From Ichthyophthirius multifiliis (taxonomy: Eukaryota > Ciliophora > Oligohymenophorea > Hymenostomatida): a stretch of DNA of 64,000 nt. The stretch covers positions 1 to 64,000 of the forward strand of contig NW_004085973.1 in the NCBI RefSeq assembly GCF_000220395.1. The letters are read 5' to 3'. Under the pieces are notes generated by a model that saw only the letters and a list, made by a program, of their open reading frames with translations, was not told the DNA's origin and searched no databases. Position numbers and translations under genes: made by a program. Positions 1 through 13,550 of this stretch are shown here, piece by piece (positions within the stretch are counted from its first letter, which is position 1; each line of letters begins with the position of its first letter).

Positions 1-906
1 TCGTATATTATATATATATATATTTATTTTTTTTTTTTTTTGATATTAATTATAAAATTTTTAATTAATTTTTTTTTCTTGACTAATTTTTATTTATTTA
101 ATAATTGAAAAAAATTAACTAATTTGAAAATAAATATTATTTTTTAAATTTCCTTTTTTTAGTAAAAAATAAAAATATATTTCAATTTGTTTTTCTTTAA
201 TTATGAATAATTATTTAAGTATAGAGAAATTATTTTATAAATATAAACAATAATTTTTTTCTATTTATTAAGTACATATAATTTTTTTCTTTTCTTTTCT
301 TTTATTTTTCATTAAGATAATTTTTGTTAATATTATAGATTGAAATATTTAAATTAAAAAAAATCTAATAGAAAAATAAAAAAAAGGATAATTTTATTAA
401 AAATATATATCTTAAAACAATAAGCAAATATTTAAATTTCTCTCTGTATTAAATTAATGTTCTATATATTTTTTATTTCGCTGTTTTTTATAAATTGTAA
501 AATATGTTTTCTAGATACAATATAAATTTTATAAATAAAAAGTTTATAAATTAAAGGTTTATTTAATAAAAGAATATAATTCAATAATATTGTTCATAAC
601 ATTATAATAATTTAAAAATTTATAACATTTATAATTAAATTACTATTAATTTTTATTTGTATAAGTTTTTATTATTTAAAAAGCTATTATTTTCTTAATT
701 TTCTTGATTTATTATAATAATAAATTATAAATAAGAAAAGATTTAAAATATATATAAATAATATTTTTTTTTAAAAAAAAAAAAAAAAAAATTGTAATAA
801 TTATAATAATTAATAATACTTACAATAAATTAATATAATAAAAATTAAAGTTTTATTTTTTTAATAATTTAATAAATCAATTAATTTATAATTTTGTAAT
901 AAACAA
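1..906. other. AT-rich spacer at the left edge
   Basis: This stretch is almost pure A+T with homopolymer runs, including a T-run near 30-42 and a T/A switch at 766-790. I see no open frame with balanced amino-acid composition, no RNA-like GC island and no repeat worth naming. It probably holds the upstream region of the locus starting at 907. Confidence 0.6.
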
Positions 907-2544
907 ATGAAACAATTTAATGAATTAAGACAAGCATATTTTTAAGAATAGGATCTTTCATTTTAAAATAAAAATAATGAAATAATTATATCTAATTATT
1001 TACTTTAAAAAAAGAACTCAACAAGTTAAAAATACGCAAACTAAAAAGAGTTTTATTTGCGTTCGAATTATTGTAATTAAAGTCGTCTAGAAAAACAAAG
1101 AAATAGCTTACATACTTCCCAAAATAAATTTATTTCTAGCTAAAGTAATTCTTATATTACTTAAGAAATGAACCCAATTTACAAATAAAAATAAATGATA
1201 TTAAATTCATTAAGTGATTATAGACTTTAAGATATATCAAATTTTTAATAAGACAGCAGCATATAATAATTATAATAATAATAAGTTACCAATAAAAAAA
1301 AGAAGAAAATGTTATCTATCCGAAATAAGGAGAATTAAATTAAATATTTGCTTTTAAAAATTATGTTAATATTTTTTAAATATCCTAATTTTAATTTGTT
1401 TATTTATTCATTAATATAAAAGATAAAAAAACTCCTCTTTTTATCAATTTAATTGGAGAAAATAATAAATTTTTAATCTATACTTCAACTAAAAATTAAC
1501 TTCCTACAAAGTTTTCTTGCGACTAAGTCATTAATAGTTTTAATTTTAAATAAGAAGAAGGAAATTCCAAATATTTTACATAGGATAACTTATATTTTTC
1601 AATATAATCTGAAACTACATAATAAATTAAAATAATTGCGAAATTTGGATATTAATAATAAATAAAAAATGAAACAAACTATTAACAAAATTAATAAAGA
1701 AGTATATTAAATTATAGTAAATTACACCAAAAAATATAAGAAATACCAAACAGTTAATTGCAAGTTGAAGTCGGTAAAAATAAACTATAATTTTTTTTAT
1801 TTTTTTATTACTATTTAATTTTTTTTTTAAATTTTTTTTTTAAAAAAAAAAAAAAAATCAAATTTATAAATTTTAGTATTAATTATATTTTTTTAAAAAA
1901 AAAATATAAAAAGCTTAAATTCTTAAAAAAAAATATAATCAAAAATTATTGTAATCTAATAAAATTAAAATTAATATTGAATAAACAAGTCAAAAAAATT
2001 ATACAAATGAAATAATTGGTAAATCTTAAGAAAAGTTCAAATAATCAAATGTAAAGATCAAATAAATTTAAGAGAAAAATATCTAATGGACGAACATATG
2101 TTTTATAAGAAAGATTACTAAATAAGAAAAAATAAATTTAGAAATTATTTTATATATAAAATATAAGCTATTAAATTAATAAAAATAAATATAAAAAATA
2201 TACTCATAATTGGATATTATTAATTTATGGAATTAATAAATTGAAAAATTTATCACAGAAAATTTATTCAAAAATAAAAGGAATTAAATCTTTAAGAGAT
2301 ACTATATTTAAAGTAAAATTAAAATTAATAAACTATGTAAGTAATTTCAAAAATAACAAATTAAATCTATCTTAAAGAAATTATTTTAATGTATATCAAG
2401 TATTACGTCAGTATTCAAATTAAATAAAAAAATAAGTTAAGAAAAAAGCAGAAATAGTAATTACCAAAATGTTCATATAAGTTCATATATTTAAAAAATT
2501 CGATAGGCTGTTATAAAGTTATATTAAAACTAGTATATAAATAT

Positions 2545-2580
<36 letters not shown>

Positions 2581-3290
2581 ATTATTATATTATTAATTTC
2601 AATAATATTAATAATTAAATAGTAATCTTAATATAATATAAGTTTAGATAATTTAAATAAAAAAAGCTAAACTATCATAATATGTTATTATTTTTATTTG
2701 ATAAATACTTTAATATAATTTTAGAAAGTTATGTAAATGATAAAAATGAAAATTATTTTAATTAATTTCAAAATGCTAAAAGAATATAAAAGCTTAAAAA
2801 TGAAAATACTTAAAATCTATTTTTATTATATTTTTTTAATAAAAGAAGAAAAGAGTTTTATCATGATTTAGAAAATTATTTCAAAGCTACATAATATATA
2901 GATGTAAAGTAAATTATATATATAATGAAATCAATTTTTCATTTTTTTTTTAATATAAAAAAGTCTACAAAACTTGGAGTCATTTAATAATTTATTACTT
3001 AAAAAGATTATGATATTCTAGATTTCCAAATTTAGACTTTTTAAAATCTCGGTGAGGCTGAAGAAACTGAATTAGAAAAATAATTATTTTAAAAAAAGTA
3101 AAAGAAAATAAATATTAATCTTCCAAGATATTTTATTTTTCCCACATATGATGTTCTAAAATTAGCAATCTATGAAACATTGCTTTTAACAAAAGATTAA
3201 TAAACAATTTAAAAACTAAAGCAATCTCATTAAAATATAACTCAAAATTAATTTGCAAAATTAGTATTATATTTAGATGATGCGAATTGA
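907..3290 (+). CDS. Unidentified protein, multi-exon locus
   Basis: I do not recognise this gene. Under TAA/TAG=Gln an ATG at 907 opens a Gln/Asn/Ser-rich N-terminus (begins MKQFNELRQAY). Balanced coding follows through about 1780 (includes KKEENVIYPKQG, then TPLFINLIGENN), after which frames are uncertain. A well-supported distal part runs from about 2682 (MLLFLFDKYFN) to a TGA at 3288-3290, with a 60-nt intron at 2904-2963 and the C-terminus ...VLYLDDAN. A further intron is likely at 1365-1422. Frame continuity needs one extra A in the runs at 1294-1301 and 1425-1431. The AT microsatellite near 2540-2580 probably lies in an intron, so 907-2500 and 2682-3290 could be two genes. The product is lysine/glutamine-rich with no signal peptide or membrane helix that I can see. 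Confidence 0.45.
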
Positions 3291-4472
3291 TAGCATAAAT
3301 AAATAATATATATGTGTTATTATTATTTTATATCATAGATTTATAATTTATAAGAATTCTATAATAATCATTTTATCTACTTAAAATAATATTTCTAAAG
3401 CTTTTTTTTTATTTTATTTTTTCAGAAATTTATAAACTATTATTATGTTATAATATGTTCTCTTTTTAATTTTCCGACAAATAAAAGTAATTATTAAATT
3501 AATTAAGATTTGTATTCTGTATTTATATTATTTTTTATAACATAGTTTAATTATTTTTAATTTAATTAGATTTTTTTTGGTTTGATTCTCATTTAAAGCT
3601 GTTTATTTAAATAAAAATTTCAAATACCTGATGTTTTTTAATAAAGAATATTGCTATTAATCTTTTCTATATTTTTAATATTAATAAAATTATTATATTC
3701 TTAATTATTAAATATAAAAAAACATTTTTTATTTTTATATTTTACTAATTGTGAATTTTCGAATTTTTATTATTTTTTTATTCTTTAAAGTTTTAAACAT
3801 TTATTATTTTTGAATTTATATTATTTTAAATTAAATTTCATTTTTTAAATTCCAATTTATTTATTTAAATGTTATTATTATTAACATACACAATGTTTTT
3901 ATTTATTAAAAATAATAATATAAATATTATTCATATATAGTCTTACTGTATTTAACGTATAAAGAAAGGCATTTAAATTTAATTATGGATAATATTACTT
4001 AATTTAATTTTTTGATTTTAAATATCAATAAAACTGCATTAAAAAAATATTTATATATTTTAATAGTGATTTTTAATATATAAGCATATTAAAGCTATTT
4101 AATTCAAAATAATATATTGAAAACATTTTAATTAATGCTTTTATTTTTAATTTAATTTTAATATAAATTTAAATAATAAATATTAATATTTTATAAACAT
4201 TATATTAACTATATTATAAACTTTTATTATATTTAAATGCTTTAATATATAATATAAAATTCAAATAAAATATTATTTTAAATAATATTTTAAATTATTT
4301 ATTTAATAATTATATTTATTTAATATTTTTATATATCTAATTATTAAAATAAGTATTTATAATTAAATATTTTTTATTTATTTTCAAATATTAGTTAATT
4401 GCATTTAAATACAAAAATTTTATTAAATTATTTATAAATATTTTTTTTTTTTTATTAAATATATATTTCTTA
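3291..4472. other. AT-rich intergenic spacer
   Basis: The spacer lies between two convergent genes, the + strand locus ending at 3290 and the minus-strand gene ending at 4473. It is A/T-rich with many short palindromic TTTAAA/ATTAAT words. I see no open frame with protein-like composition and no RNA-like island. Confidence 0.55.
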
Positions 4473-6332
4473 TCAAATTAATTTTTTAGAAAATCCTTAT
4501 TAATTTTGTTAATAAATGTATTACTATTTATTTGGCTAATAATGCTATTAATTTTATTGTTATTATCCATATTAATGCTAGTAATTTTAATTACATTAAG
4601 CTTAAACTTATTATGGTTATTGATTATTTTGAATTTATTATTAATTAGGTTAAGAATACAAAGATTACTGCTATTATTATAATGCTTATTATAACTAATG
4701 CTATTAGTTCTATTATTTGAGCTATTATTAATTTACTTATAATTATTATATTTATTATAAATTGATATATTACTAATTAATAGGCTAATTATTTAAGTCT
4801 TGATTTTATGCTAAAGCTTAATTAATAATAATTTTTTATTATTTACTTGATTATAAACAAATTTGAATATTTTATTTTGGATAAATATTTTAATTTTTAA
4901 TTTATGAATTTTCTATAAAATTATCTTTTTTATTTGAAATATCTTATTGTTTAATATTATTATTTTTATTAACTACATTTAACATATTCTGATTATTATT
5001 ATTTAACATATTCTGATTATTATTATTTAACATATTCTGATTATTATTATTTTACATATTCTGATTATTATTATTTAACATATTCTGATTATTATTATTT
5101 TACATATTCTGATTATTATTATTTTCATTTATATAATTTTCATGATTTTCTATAATATCAGACATATCTTTTATAAATAAATTTAAATAATTTTCAGTAT
5201 TTTAAATTTTTCTTTTAATTCTTGATTTTCAGTTTCTTCATCTCTTACTTTTTATTCTAAAATTCTATATGTTTCTAATTATAATGGATCATTATTTTTA
5301 TTTTATTGATTCTATTATTATTAATTATTTATTATATTTATTTCTTAAAATTGATTTTTCAATTAAGCAAATTATTATTCATATGTTTTTAATTTTTAGA
5401 TTGACATATTTTCTTTTGTTTTTAATTAATGTACTTAAATTATATTTTCTTGTTTTTTTTTTAGTTATTATTAATCTCCATGTCTTTAATATTTATTTAT
5501 ACCATAATTTCTTATTATAATTTTATTTTTTCAGAAGTTATTATTTTTTCATTATATTTAGATTTGCTTTTTAAATATATAGCATTAAGAACACAAGAAT
5601 ATCTCTTATTTATCATTTTTTAGTAAATAATTGTAAATTATTCTATTTTTTAATAAAATATGTTATGAGTTTTCAAACTTAATAAAGAATCTTTAATTTT
5701 ATTTACACAATTTAAATTTTTTATTTGAGAAAAAGCAATACATTTTAATATTTTTTAACTATTAAAAATATGTTTTTAGATTTAAAATTAATATAATAAA
5801 TAAAAATTTACTTAGATTTTAGTATATTTTAAATTTTATTTAATTAGAAATCTAATTTGATAAATATCAATTAATATTTTGCCATAACATTTATAGTTTC
5901 TAAATTCATTATATTTTATCTTTTTTTTTATATATATATATATATATTTAACAAAAAATAGACTTATTTTCAATTTAAAATATACTTATGAGTTTCCTTT
6001 TAGTGGATTAATTATAATTCAATTTTTTTTGTTTTAGAATAAGATATTCTTTCTAATTTTTTTTTTAAATAAATAAGTATTGTTTTTACATTATCAGTAT
6101 TATTTTTATATTATTGGCTTTCTAATTAATTATTTTATTATTATTGAATAATATTTTGATTTTAATAATTATTTAAAATAATATTCGATGAAACAAAAAT
6201 ATTTGAACTATTTGGAAATCCGCCAAATGAAGGAGATTCGCTTCTTTCTTCTAATTGCTTAAAATTTTATTTATTTATTTTATGAATAAAGAAATATTCT
6301 GTAAATAAATTTACTTTTTAATCAAATGACAT
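4473..6332 (-). CDS. Coiled-coil protein with Asn/Gln-rich prion-like tail
   Basis: The start ATG is at 6332 (MSFDQK), followed by a 57-nt intron (6314-6258) and then QLEERSESPSFGG. Two further introns are probable near 5980-5920 and 5810-5757. The centre is a charged coiled coil (for example LKTYEQQFAQLKNQF and EQKVRDEETENQELKEK). After it come six copies of an eight-residue NNNNQNM-L/Q unit coded by the 24-bp tandem repeat at 4981-5124, then a tail of about 150 residues dominated by Gln and Asn, ending at a TGA (4475-4473). Joining the coiled coil to the repeat needs one extra A in the run at 5207-5211. No family is recognised. Such a layout is typical of scaffold or granule proteins, but that role is only a guess. 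It is convergent with the 907-3290 locus. Confidence 0.6.
4981..5124 (-). repeat. 24-bp tandem repeat, six units, in coding sequence
   Basis: Six head-to-tail copies of a 24-bp unit differ mainly at one base (AAC versus TAC at the unit start on the + strand). On the minus strand each unit encodes four Asn, Gln, Asn, Met and then Leu or Gln. The unit length is a multiple of three, so copy number can change without breaking the frame. Confidence 0.9.
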
Positions 6333-7877
6333 TTATATTTTATTTTAAAAATATTTATTTTTCAAAATTAAAGTATAATAATATTATAAAAAAATAATAA
6401 ATTAATTTTTTTTTTTTTTTTTTTTTTTCAATATTCCTATAAAATATTTAAAATCTAAAAAAATATATATAATTATTTTTTATAAAAATAAAAATAATTT
6501 ATGTTTAAATAATTTATTTTATAATTTAATTTATAAATTTAATAAAAAATAAAATTAAATTTTTTAATGGTTTAAATATTTTAATTTTATTCAATAACTT
6601 TTTTAACATGATTTAATTTAAAACTAATTAAATAATAATTAATATTAATCTATTTTTTTAATTATATTTTAAGATTATTATTATTATATTATAACTTATA
6701 TAAATTTAACAAATTTAATGTATTTTATTTTATTTTGTTTTGAATATACAATAGTTTTAAAGTATTTATATAAAAAAATAAAGTCATTAATTAAAAATTA
6801 TAAGGTAAATTATTTTCTAAAAATTATAAATATTTTAAATTGTTTTATATTATAGATGACATTCCCATAATTAAGTAAAATTATATATAAAAAAAATCAA
6901 TATTAAAAAATAATTTATTAAAATATTATAAAAATATACAATTTTTAAAATTGTAAAGAAATTAATAGTTATAATAATTTTTTATAAACTTATTAATTTA
7001 TTTTATATATATTAAACTACATAAAGTTTACAATTAAGTATTTGAAATTCAATTTTTTTTTTTTCATATTTTAAATGTAACAGATTTAAGCTACTTTTTA
7101 ATTTATTTTATATTATATTCTTAATATTATTCAAATTATTTTTTCGAATTTATATATAGTATTTTCAAAAGTTTATTTCAGCAGGTCTTTTTCTTATTAC
7201 GAATAAAAATCTATTAGTTCTTTATTAGAATGATAAAATTTCTTTAAAATTTATTTTTTATTTATTCATCCTAACTAAATATTTCTTGTTAATTGATAGA
7301 AACATAATCCTTATTATAATGTTTTTTCTTTTTATAAATATTAACTAAAAATAGATAAAGGAAAGAATCAAAATAAAGAAGATAATAATCTTAATATTAA
7401 TAGTATTATTATATATAGAATTAAAATTATAAATAATTAATTATTTAATCATTTTAATGTATTAAAATATAATTTGTTTAAATTTTTAATTATATAAAAA
7501 AAATGCATTATACAAATTATTATAATTAAAAGAAAAATAAAAATTTTACAAAATGTATTGTATTACATCAATGTATTAAATTAATAAAATATATATATAA
7601 AATATAGACAAATATATTTTAAATATATAAAAGGTAGTATAAATTATATAATAAATATATAAAATATATATATAATATATATTTATTATATTTATATAAT
7701 TATTATATAAATATTTAATTAATTTTTTATTTATTTTATATATTTAAATTTTTTATTGTAATTCAAAATGATTAATATTTATTAATTTTTTTTAATATCT
7801 AATTTATTTATAATTCTATTTTATCTTTTTTTATAAATTAACTAAATTTTATATTATTATTATATTTTTCTATTTCT
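6333..7877. other. AT-rich intergenic spacer
   Basis: This lies upstream of the minus-strand coiled-coil gene and downstream of the minus-strand TBC gene. It is nearly all A+T, with a long T-run at 6408-6428. A slightly more complex patch near 7170-7330 has no convincing open frame. No RNA gene is visible. Confidence 0.55.
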
Positions 7878-9315
7878 TCACTTTTTTTTTTTTTTACTAA
7901 AAACTATTATTATTATTTTTATCATAAAAGTTATTTATTATAAATTAAATATCATCTTATTTAACTTTTTTTATGTAAAATTCATATAGACGTATAATTT
8001 GTTCATTTGTCACTTTAAATTTATACATTCCAAAAAATAAATCTTAGTTTGGAATATATACATTTTAATTTTTTAATTCTTAAAAAATTTATACAATTAT
8101 ATCAGGATCTTCTGCTTTAATTATATCTTCTTTAATATTATAAAAAATTGATAAACCCATTAAAATTATCAAATTCCAATCTTAAATTATTAAACCAAAT
8201 ATAAATTTTAAGGACTATTTTATAATAATAATAGATTTTGTATTTTTTGTTTTAATTTTAAAATAACCTATTCTGCTTATAACTGATAAGTAAATAATAC
8301 CGAAAACCAATTTTAAATATAATAAAAGCATTCAAATTTTTTAAGTACTTCATATACATCTACTATATATGATTTAAGATATGCTTAAAAAGCATAAAAA
8401 ATAAACTCTAATTTTTCTGGAATAAAATATATATTTTGAATACTACAATATTGAAATTCATATAATTATCTAATTTCTGTTTAATTAAAAATATAATTAA
8501 TGATCCAAAACACATCTTCTTAAGAAAAATCATATTTCTAATTATTAACTATAAATACGCCTACTATTTAATTCCATCCCTATATATATCCTTATTAAGC
8601 ATAAATATTTGATAGAGCATTCAATATTTCAAAAAGTTAATTTTATGAATATTGATTTTGAAATATATCTGTTTAAGGAAAAGTTCTATCTAAATCTAGT
8701 TTTATGTTTTTTTCTTAACTTATATTTATAGTTTTAGAGTTTATCTTTTTTAAAACAAAATTTTTACTATTTATTAAATATACTTTTTTTTTTTTTTTTT
8801 CTTTTTTTATTTAAAAAAAAAAAAAAAAAAATTGTTACTTCAAAAATATTTTAATATTTATTTTTTAAATAATCTAAGTTTAGCAATGTGTTTAAAATTT
8901 AGTTATAGTCTATTTTTCTTTTTGTTGTCCAAATCAATATCATTATTTAATTGTCAATTTATTGATTTATATTTTAACTTAATTAGTATTTTAATGCTTT
9001 TTTTATATTACATAAGTCTTCAAGTAAAAAATATTCGAAAAAAAATATATGTTTTATATCAAATAATAAAATATTGAATTTCTTTTATATATGTTTCCCT
9101 TTTAATTTTTAACAATTGTGAATTCTTTAAGATATAGAAATCTCATTTTAAAAGGTTTCAAATAGTAGTTCATTTTATAAATTTTCTTCTTCTAACTAAT
9201 TAGAAGTGTTTAGATCGATAATTTCCTTATTATTTGAGGGGAAAATTAAAATGTTTTCGCTAAAAAAGTAATTTTATTTTTCATTATAAATTTAATTATC
9301 ACTTGATTTATACAT
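7878..9315 (-). CDS. TBC-domain Rab GTPase-activating protein
   Basis: TBC proteins stimulate GTP hydrolysis by Rab GTPases and so control membrane traffic. The ATG is at 9315 (MYKSSDNQIYN) and the TGA at 7880-7878, giving about 440 residues. The N-terminal 100 residues are unremarkable. The TBC domain follows, with both catalytic fingers: the arginine finger in IKLDLDRTFP (IxxDxxR) and the glutamine finger in GYIQGWN (YxQ). Further family signatures are SQEDVFWIINYIF and the distal IQNWFSVLF...DWNLIILMGLSIF segment. Two introns are seen: 8267-8215 (53 nt) and one near 8837-8779 containing back-to-back A and T runs, whose exact edges are unclear. A short C-terminal extension ends in a Lys run. 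Both fingers being present argues for an active GAP; the Rab partner cannot be told. Confidence 0.88.
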
Positions 9316-9997
9316 TAATATATAATTATTATTTTCAAATTTATTTATTTTTTTTAAAAAAAAATAACAAAGTAATTATTTTGAAAAAAATAGAAATCAA
9401 AAGAAATAATTAATTATATAATATAATTTATAAATTATTATTTGAAAAAATATTTTTTTTAAAAAAAAAATAAATAGGATATATTATATTATTATAATTT
9501 TTAGTGTATTATTATATTTTTTATTATCTTAAAACTAATAATAATTAATTTTAATTAATTAATAGTGCATATAATTATTTAAAATAATTATCACTATAAT
9601 AAAAAAATAAAAAATTATAATAATAATAAACTTTTTTTTTTTTATGAAAATAAATTTTATTATATTAATAATTTTATTTTATTTAAATATATTTTTTTAT
9701 TAAATATTTTTATTTTTATTAAATTACATAGAAATAAATAAAATGAGTGTATAAAAAATATTTCTATTTAATGATATTTAAGTATTATTTATATAAAAAA
9801 TAATATTACTTTTAAACATTTATTTATTTTATTTTTTCTGTCATTTATTTTTTAAAAACACAATTGATAAAAAAAAGGCGAAAAAATGGCCTTTTTTATT
9901 TTAATTGAGTTTTTTTTTATAAAAAAACATAGAAAAAATAAACTATCTTTAAAAATAATATATGTAAACTAATATATTAATATTTTTAAAAATTAGA
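9316..9997. other. Divergent intergenic region with a small hairpin
   Basis: This separates the minus-strand TBC gene (start 9315) from the + strand giant gene (start 9998), so it should hold both promoters. It is A/T-rich with TTTTTTT/AAAAAAA inversions near 9350 and 9450. The only notable element is the GGC/GCC hairpin at 9871-9897. Confidence 0.5.
9871..9897 (+). other. 9-bp hairpin with T-rich tail
   Basis: AAAAAAGGC (9871-9879) pairs with GCCTTTTTT (9889-9897) around a 9-nt loop. It stands out because the surrounding spacer has almost no G or C. It resembles a terminator stem with a T tract, but no RNA gene ends here that I can recognise. It lies about 100 bp upstream of the giant gene's ATG. 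Function unknown. Confidence 0.4.
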
Positions 9998-10719
9998 ATG
10001 ATTTAACCGAATTTCCATAAAATGAAATAACTCAAATATCTTGGTTTTAGAATTCAATTTTTTATATCAAATGTAAAAATATATATATTTTATATTCTAC
10101 AATTTTAATTAAATTAAAGAAAAAAAGCTATATAGTGGTATTATACTTTAAGATAAAATTGATGGATAAACTATAAAAGACTTATAAAAATATAACATTG
10201 TAGATTTTTAATAAACTTAGAATATATAGTTAGTGCTTACAGGTAAAAATATCCAAGTTAAAAATTAATTATTCTTATTATTATAAATAGAATAAGGAGA
10301 AGTATTTATTAAGGGAGAAGACGAAGCTAAAATAGGAATATTAGGATTAGGAGAAGAAAAAAAATCACTTTAAGAATTTACTTAAATTTCAAGCTTAAAA
10401 AAGTAATATAATTATATTAAAAAAATAATAATAATAAAAAAAAGTATTAAGTAAATATGTTTAAATTAATTACATGCAGCTGCAATAGACGGTTAAAAAA
10501 TAAATATTAAAATAAATAATTACTTTTATTATAATAATTTATTTAGTAGAGGGAAATGTATTTGTATGGGGATTAGATTACGAGCAAGAACAAATATAGC
10601 TATTTTAACCAAAAAATATATAATTAACAGAATTTAATAATAATTGTTAAAAAATAGTTTGTAGTGATAATTCTGCAGCAATATTAACAAGTAATGATTA
10701 TTTATATATTTAAATAAAA

Positions 10720-10798
<79 letters not shown>

Positions 10799-13465
10799 TA
10801 CTTTTATAAGAAAATGGGAAAATATTTATTTTAAGATATTCAAAATAAATTAAATAATAAAACTTGACTTAAATATAATTTAGTTTTTAGTCATTTAAAG
10901 ATGTTCTTTTGTTTGATTAATTTGGTATTGCATTAACTTCTAAAAAAGGAGATTTATTAATTTTTAATAATTAATTTCAAACTATTAAATATACTGGTGT
11001 TTAATAAATAAAAGAAATATTTTTGACTGAAAAAAATCTATATGCTTTATGTGAAAACAATATTCTTATAGAAATAAATATATATTAAATAATTATTGAA
11101 AACTAGTTTTTTAATTAATAAAATAATCTTGGAAATAATAAGTAAATAAATATATCTAATTATCCTATTAAATAATATAATTTAAATGCAAATGTTAAGA
11201 AATATTAATTTATATCATCTCTATTTTCTTAAGTTGCTGTTATTTAAATTGGTAAATTTATATAATTTATTTTATTTATTTTTTACTTAAATAGATATGG
11301 AAGGATAAATAGCTTTTGATTATGAATTTTAAAATTTGAATTAGAATTGTATTAATGCATAATTTAAAAATTAAAGAAAAGATACTTTATTTATTTTTGA
11401 TAATACGGATTTAAAATGTTTATAAAATTCATTTTCATTAGTAGATAAATTATAAAATTCCTAATAAAATATAAGTTCAAATTAGAGTTAAAACTAATAA
11501 AAATCTTATTAATTTTTAGGATTATAATAATCTTAAAATTTTTTAGATAATTAAACTTTTAGTTATATTCCTTAAAAATCTTCTAATAACTTAAGGAACT
11601 TTGAAAATATATGTAAATAATATTAATCACAAGTGAATATATCCTAAACTATGTGTAATATATCTAATTAAGGTAAATCTGTTGATAAATCTAAAGATTT
11701 TTAGAAACATTTAAACACAAATTTTCAATAAAAAAGCAAAACTAATATTGATTTAAATCAAAGTAATAGTTTTCCAATAAGAATTGACACTTAAATAAGA
11801 ATTGATGATTCATTAAATAATAATATAAAAAACTAAACTTTTTTTATTTCCGAAGATGAATAAATAAATATAAGCAAATAAAATATAAATAATAATAATG
11901 AATTTGATAAAAAATGGAAAGAATTAAAAAATTTAAAGAATTAAAGTGAAGAAAAATATAAATTATAAATTCAAAATTTATCCTTTAAAGAATAATAATT
12001 ATATTAAAAATATTTAAAATAAAAATAATCAGAAGAAGATTATGTCAATTAATCATTGTCTAATTATTAATCCGAAAGTAGTAATAGAGATTCAATTCCA
12101 AATAGTTTTAATAATAATAACAATAATTATTCTTAAAGTGATATACACTCTAAATATAGAAATAAAACTAATTTTTATTCTCTTAATAACTCAAATAATA
12201 ACCTTTAAATATAAACAGGATAGTTTTAACCATTATAAAGAAGGCACTTTAGAAATTAAGAAGAATAATCAAATGATATGCATAATTATAGTAAATAAAA
12301 ACTAAGTTAATAATGCTCAATTAATATAGATGACACTCTAGATAAATAAATGTATATTTATTATTTTTTATATTATTAATAAATTTTATTATATCAGTTT
12401 AAGAAACTCGCCTAACGAAAGTACATATTACTAAAGATATAATCAATATAATAATTTATAATAAGATTAAATTAAATCAAGTTATAAATAATAAGAATAA
12501 TATAAAAATTATGAGTCTGATTAATAATATGAAATTTTAGAATAAAATTGGCTATAATCTAATGAAATTAGTCGTGTCTAATAAAATTCTGGTAAATATA
12601 TTATAAAAATATATTAATTTTTTTGTTGTTTAAAAAAATAAAAAGATATAAGAATTTTTAATAGTCTTGATTCAAGCGATATTAGCTCAAAAAATTAAAA
12701 TAATAATAATTAAGATAATTCAAATAATTATAATAACAATAATTAATTAGAAAATAATCATAAAAAAGTTAATTTTCAAATAAACCACTAATATAAAATA
12801 AATGTCATTTAAGATTAAATTTAAAAAAGCGAAAATCCTAATATCTAAAATAAAAGAAGTAACTCAAATTAATATAATAATTAGAGTTCAAATGATAAAA
12901 ATAATTAAATTAAAAATAAGTATTCTAATTAATAGTTAAACCAAAATTTTGATTTAAAATAATCTTTAATTAATAAAGAATATGAATATGAATAAAACAT
13001 GAAATAATAACATATTTCACAAGATTATATGGAATAAAATTAACAATAAATAGAAAGATAAAAGTAATAATAAGAATTATTAACGAATAAAAGAAATTAA
13101 TCGCCTTAAAATCAATTAAAAATCAAACCTTTAAAAGATAATTAAAAAGAAATATAATCATAAAATAGTTAAAATAAAAATTTGAAAGTTGATAGTGAAA
13201 ATTAATAATTTGAATATAATTAAGAAAAGGGTAATTCTAATATACAAAATAAGAATTAATTATAATTAAACTAAAACTAATAAAAAGAGCATAAAAATAT
13301 AAATCAAGTTAAAAACTTTTAAGATGTTGATTAAATAATTGGAAAATATATTAACTATAAAAATAATTTAGGATAGTAATAAGAAGATGAAAATATAAAT
13401 AGTTTTAATTTATAATATTAAAATTAATAATAAGAAGAAGATTAAATCTAATAAAAAATTTAAAA

Positions 13466-13550
<85 letters not shown>

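Noticed and set aside
1055-1075. GTTCGAATT resembling a tRNA T-loop
   Set aside because: It lies in the open frame of the 907 locus, and no acceptor, D or anticodon stem can be formed around it.
12042-12305. Standard-code open frame inside the giant gene
   Set aside because: It is out of frame with the Gln/Asn-rich coding sequence and is Ile/Leu-rich. It exists only because TAA and TAG were treated as stops.
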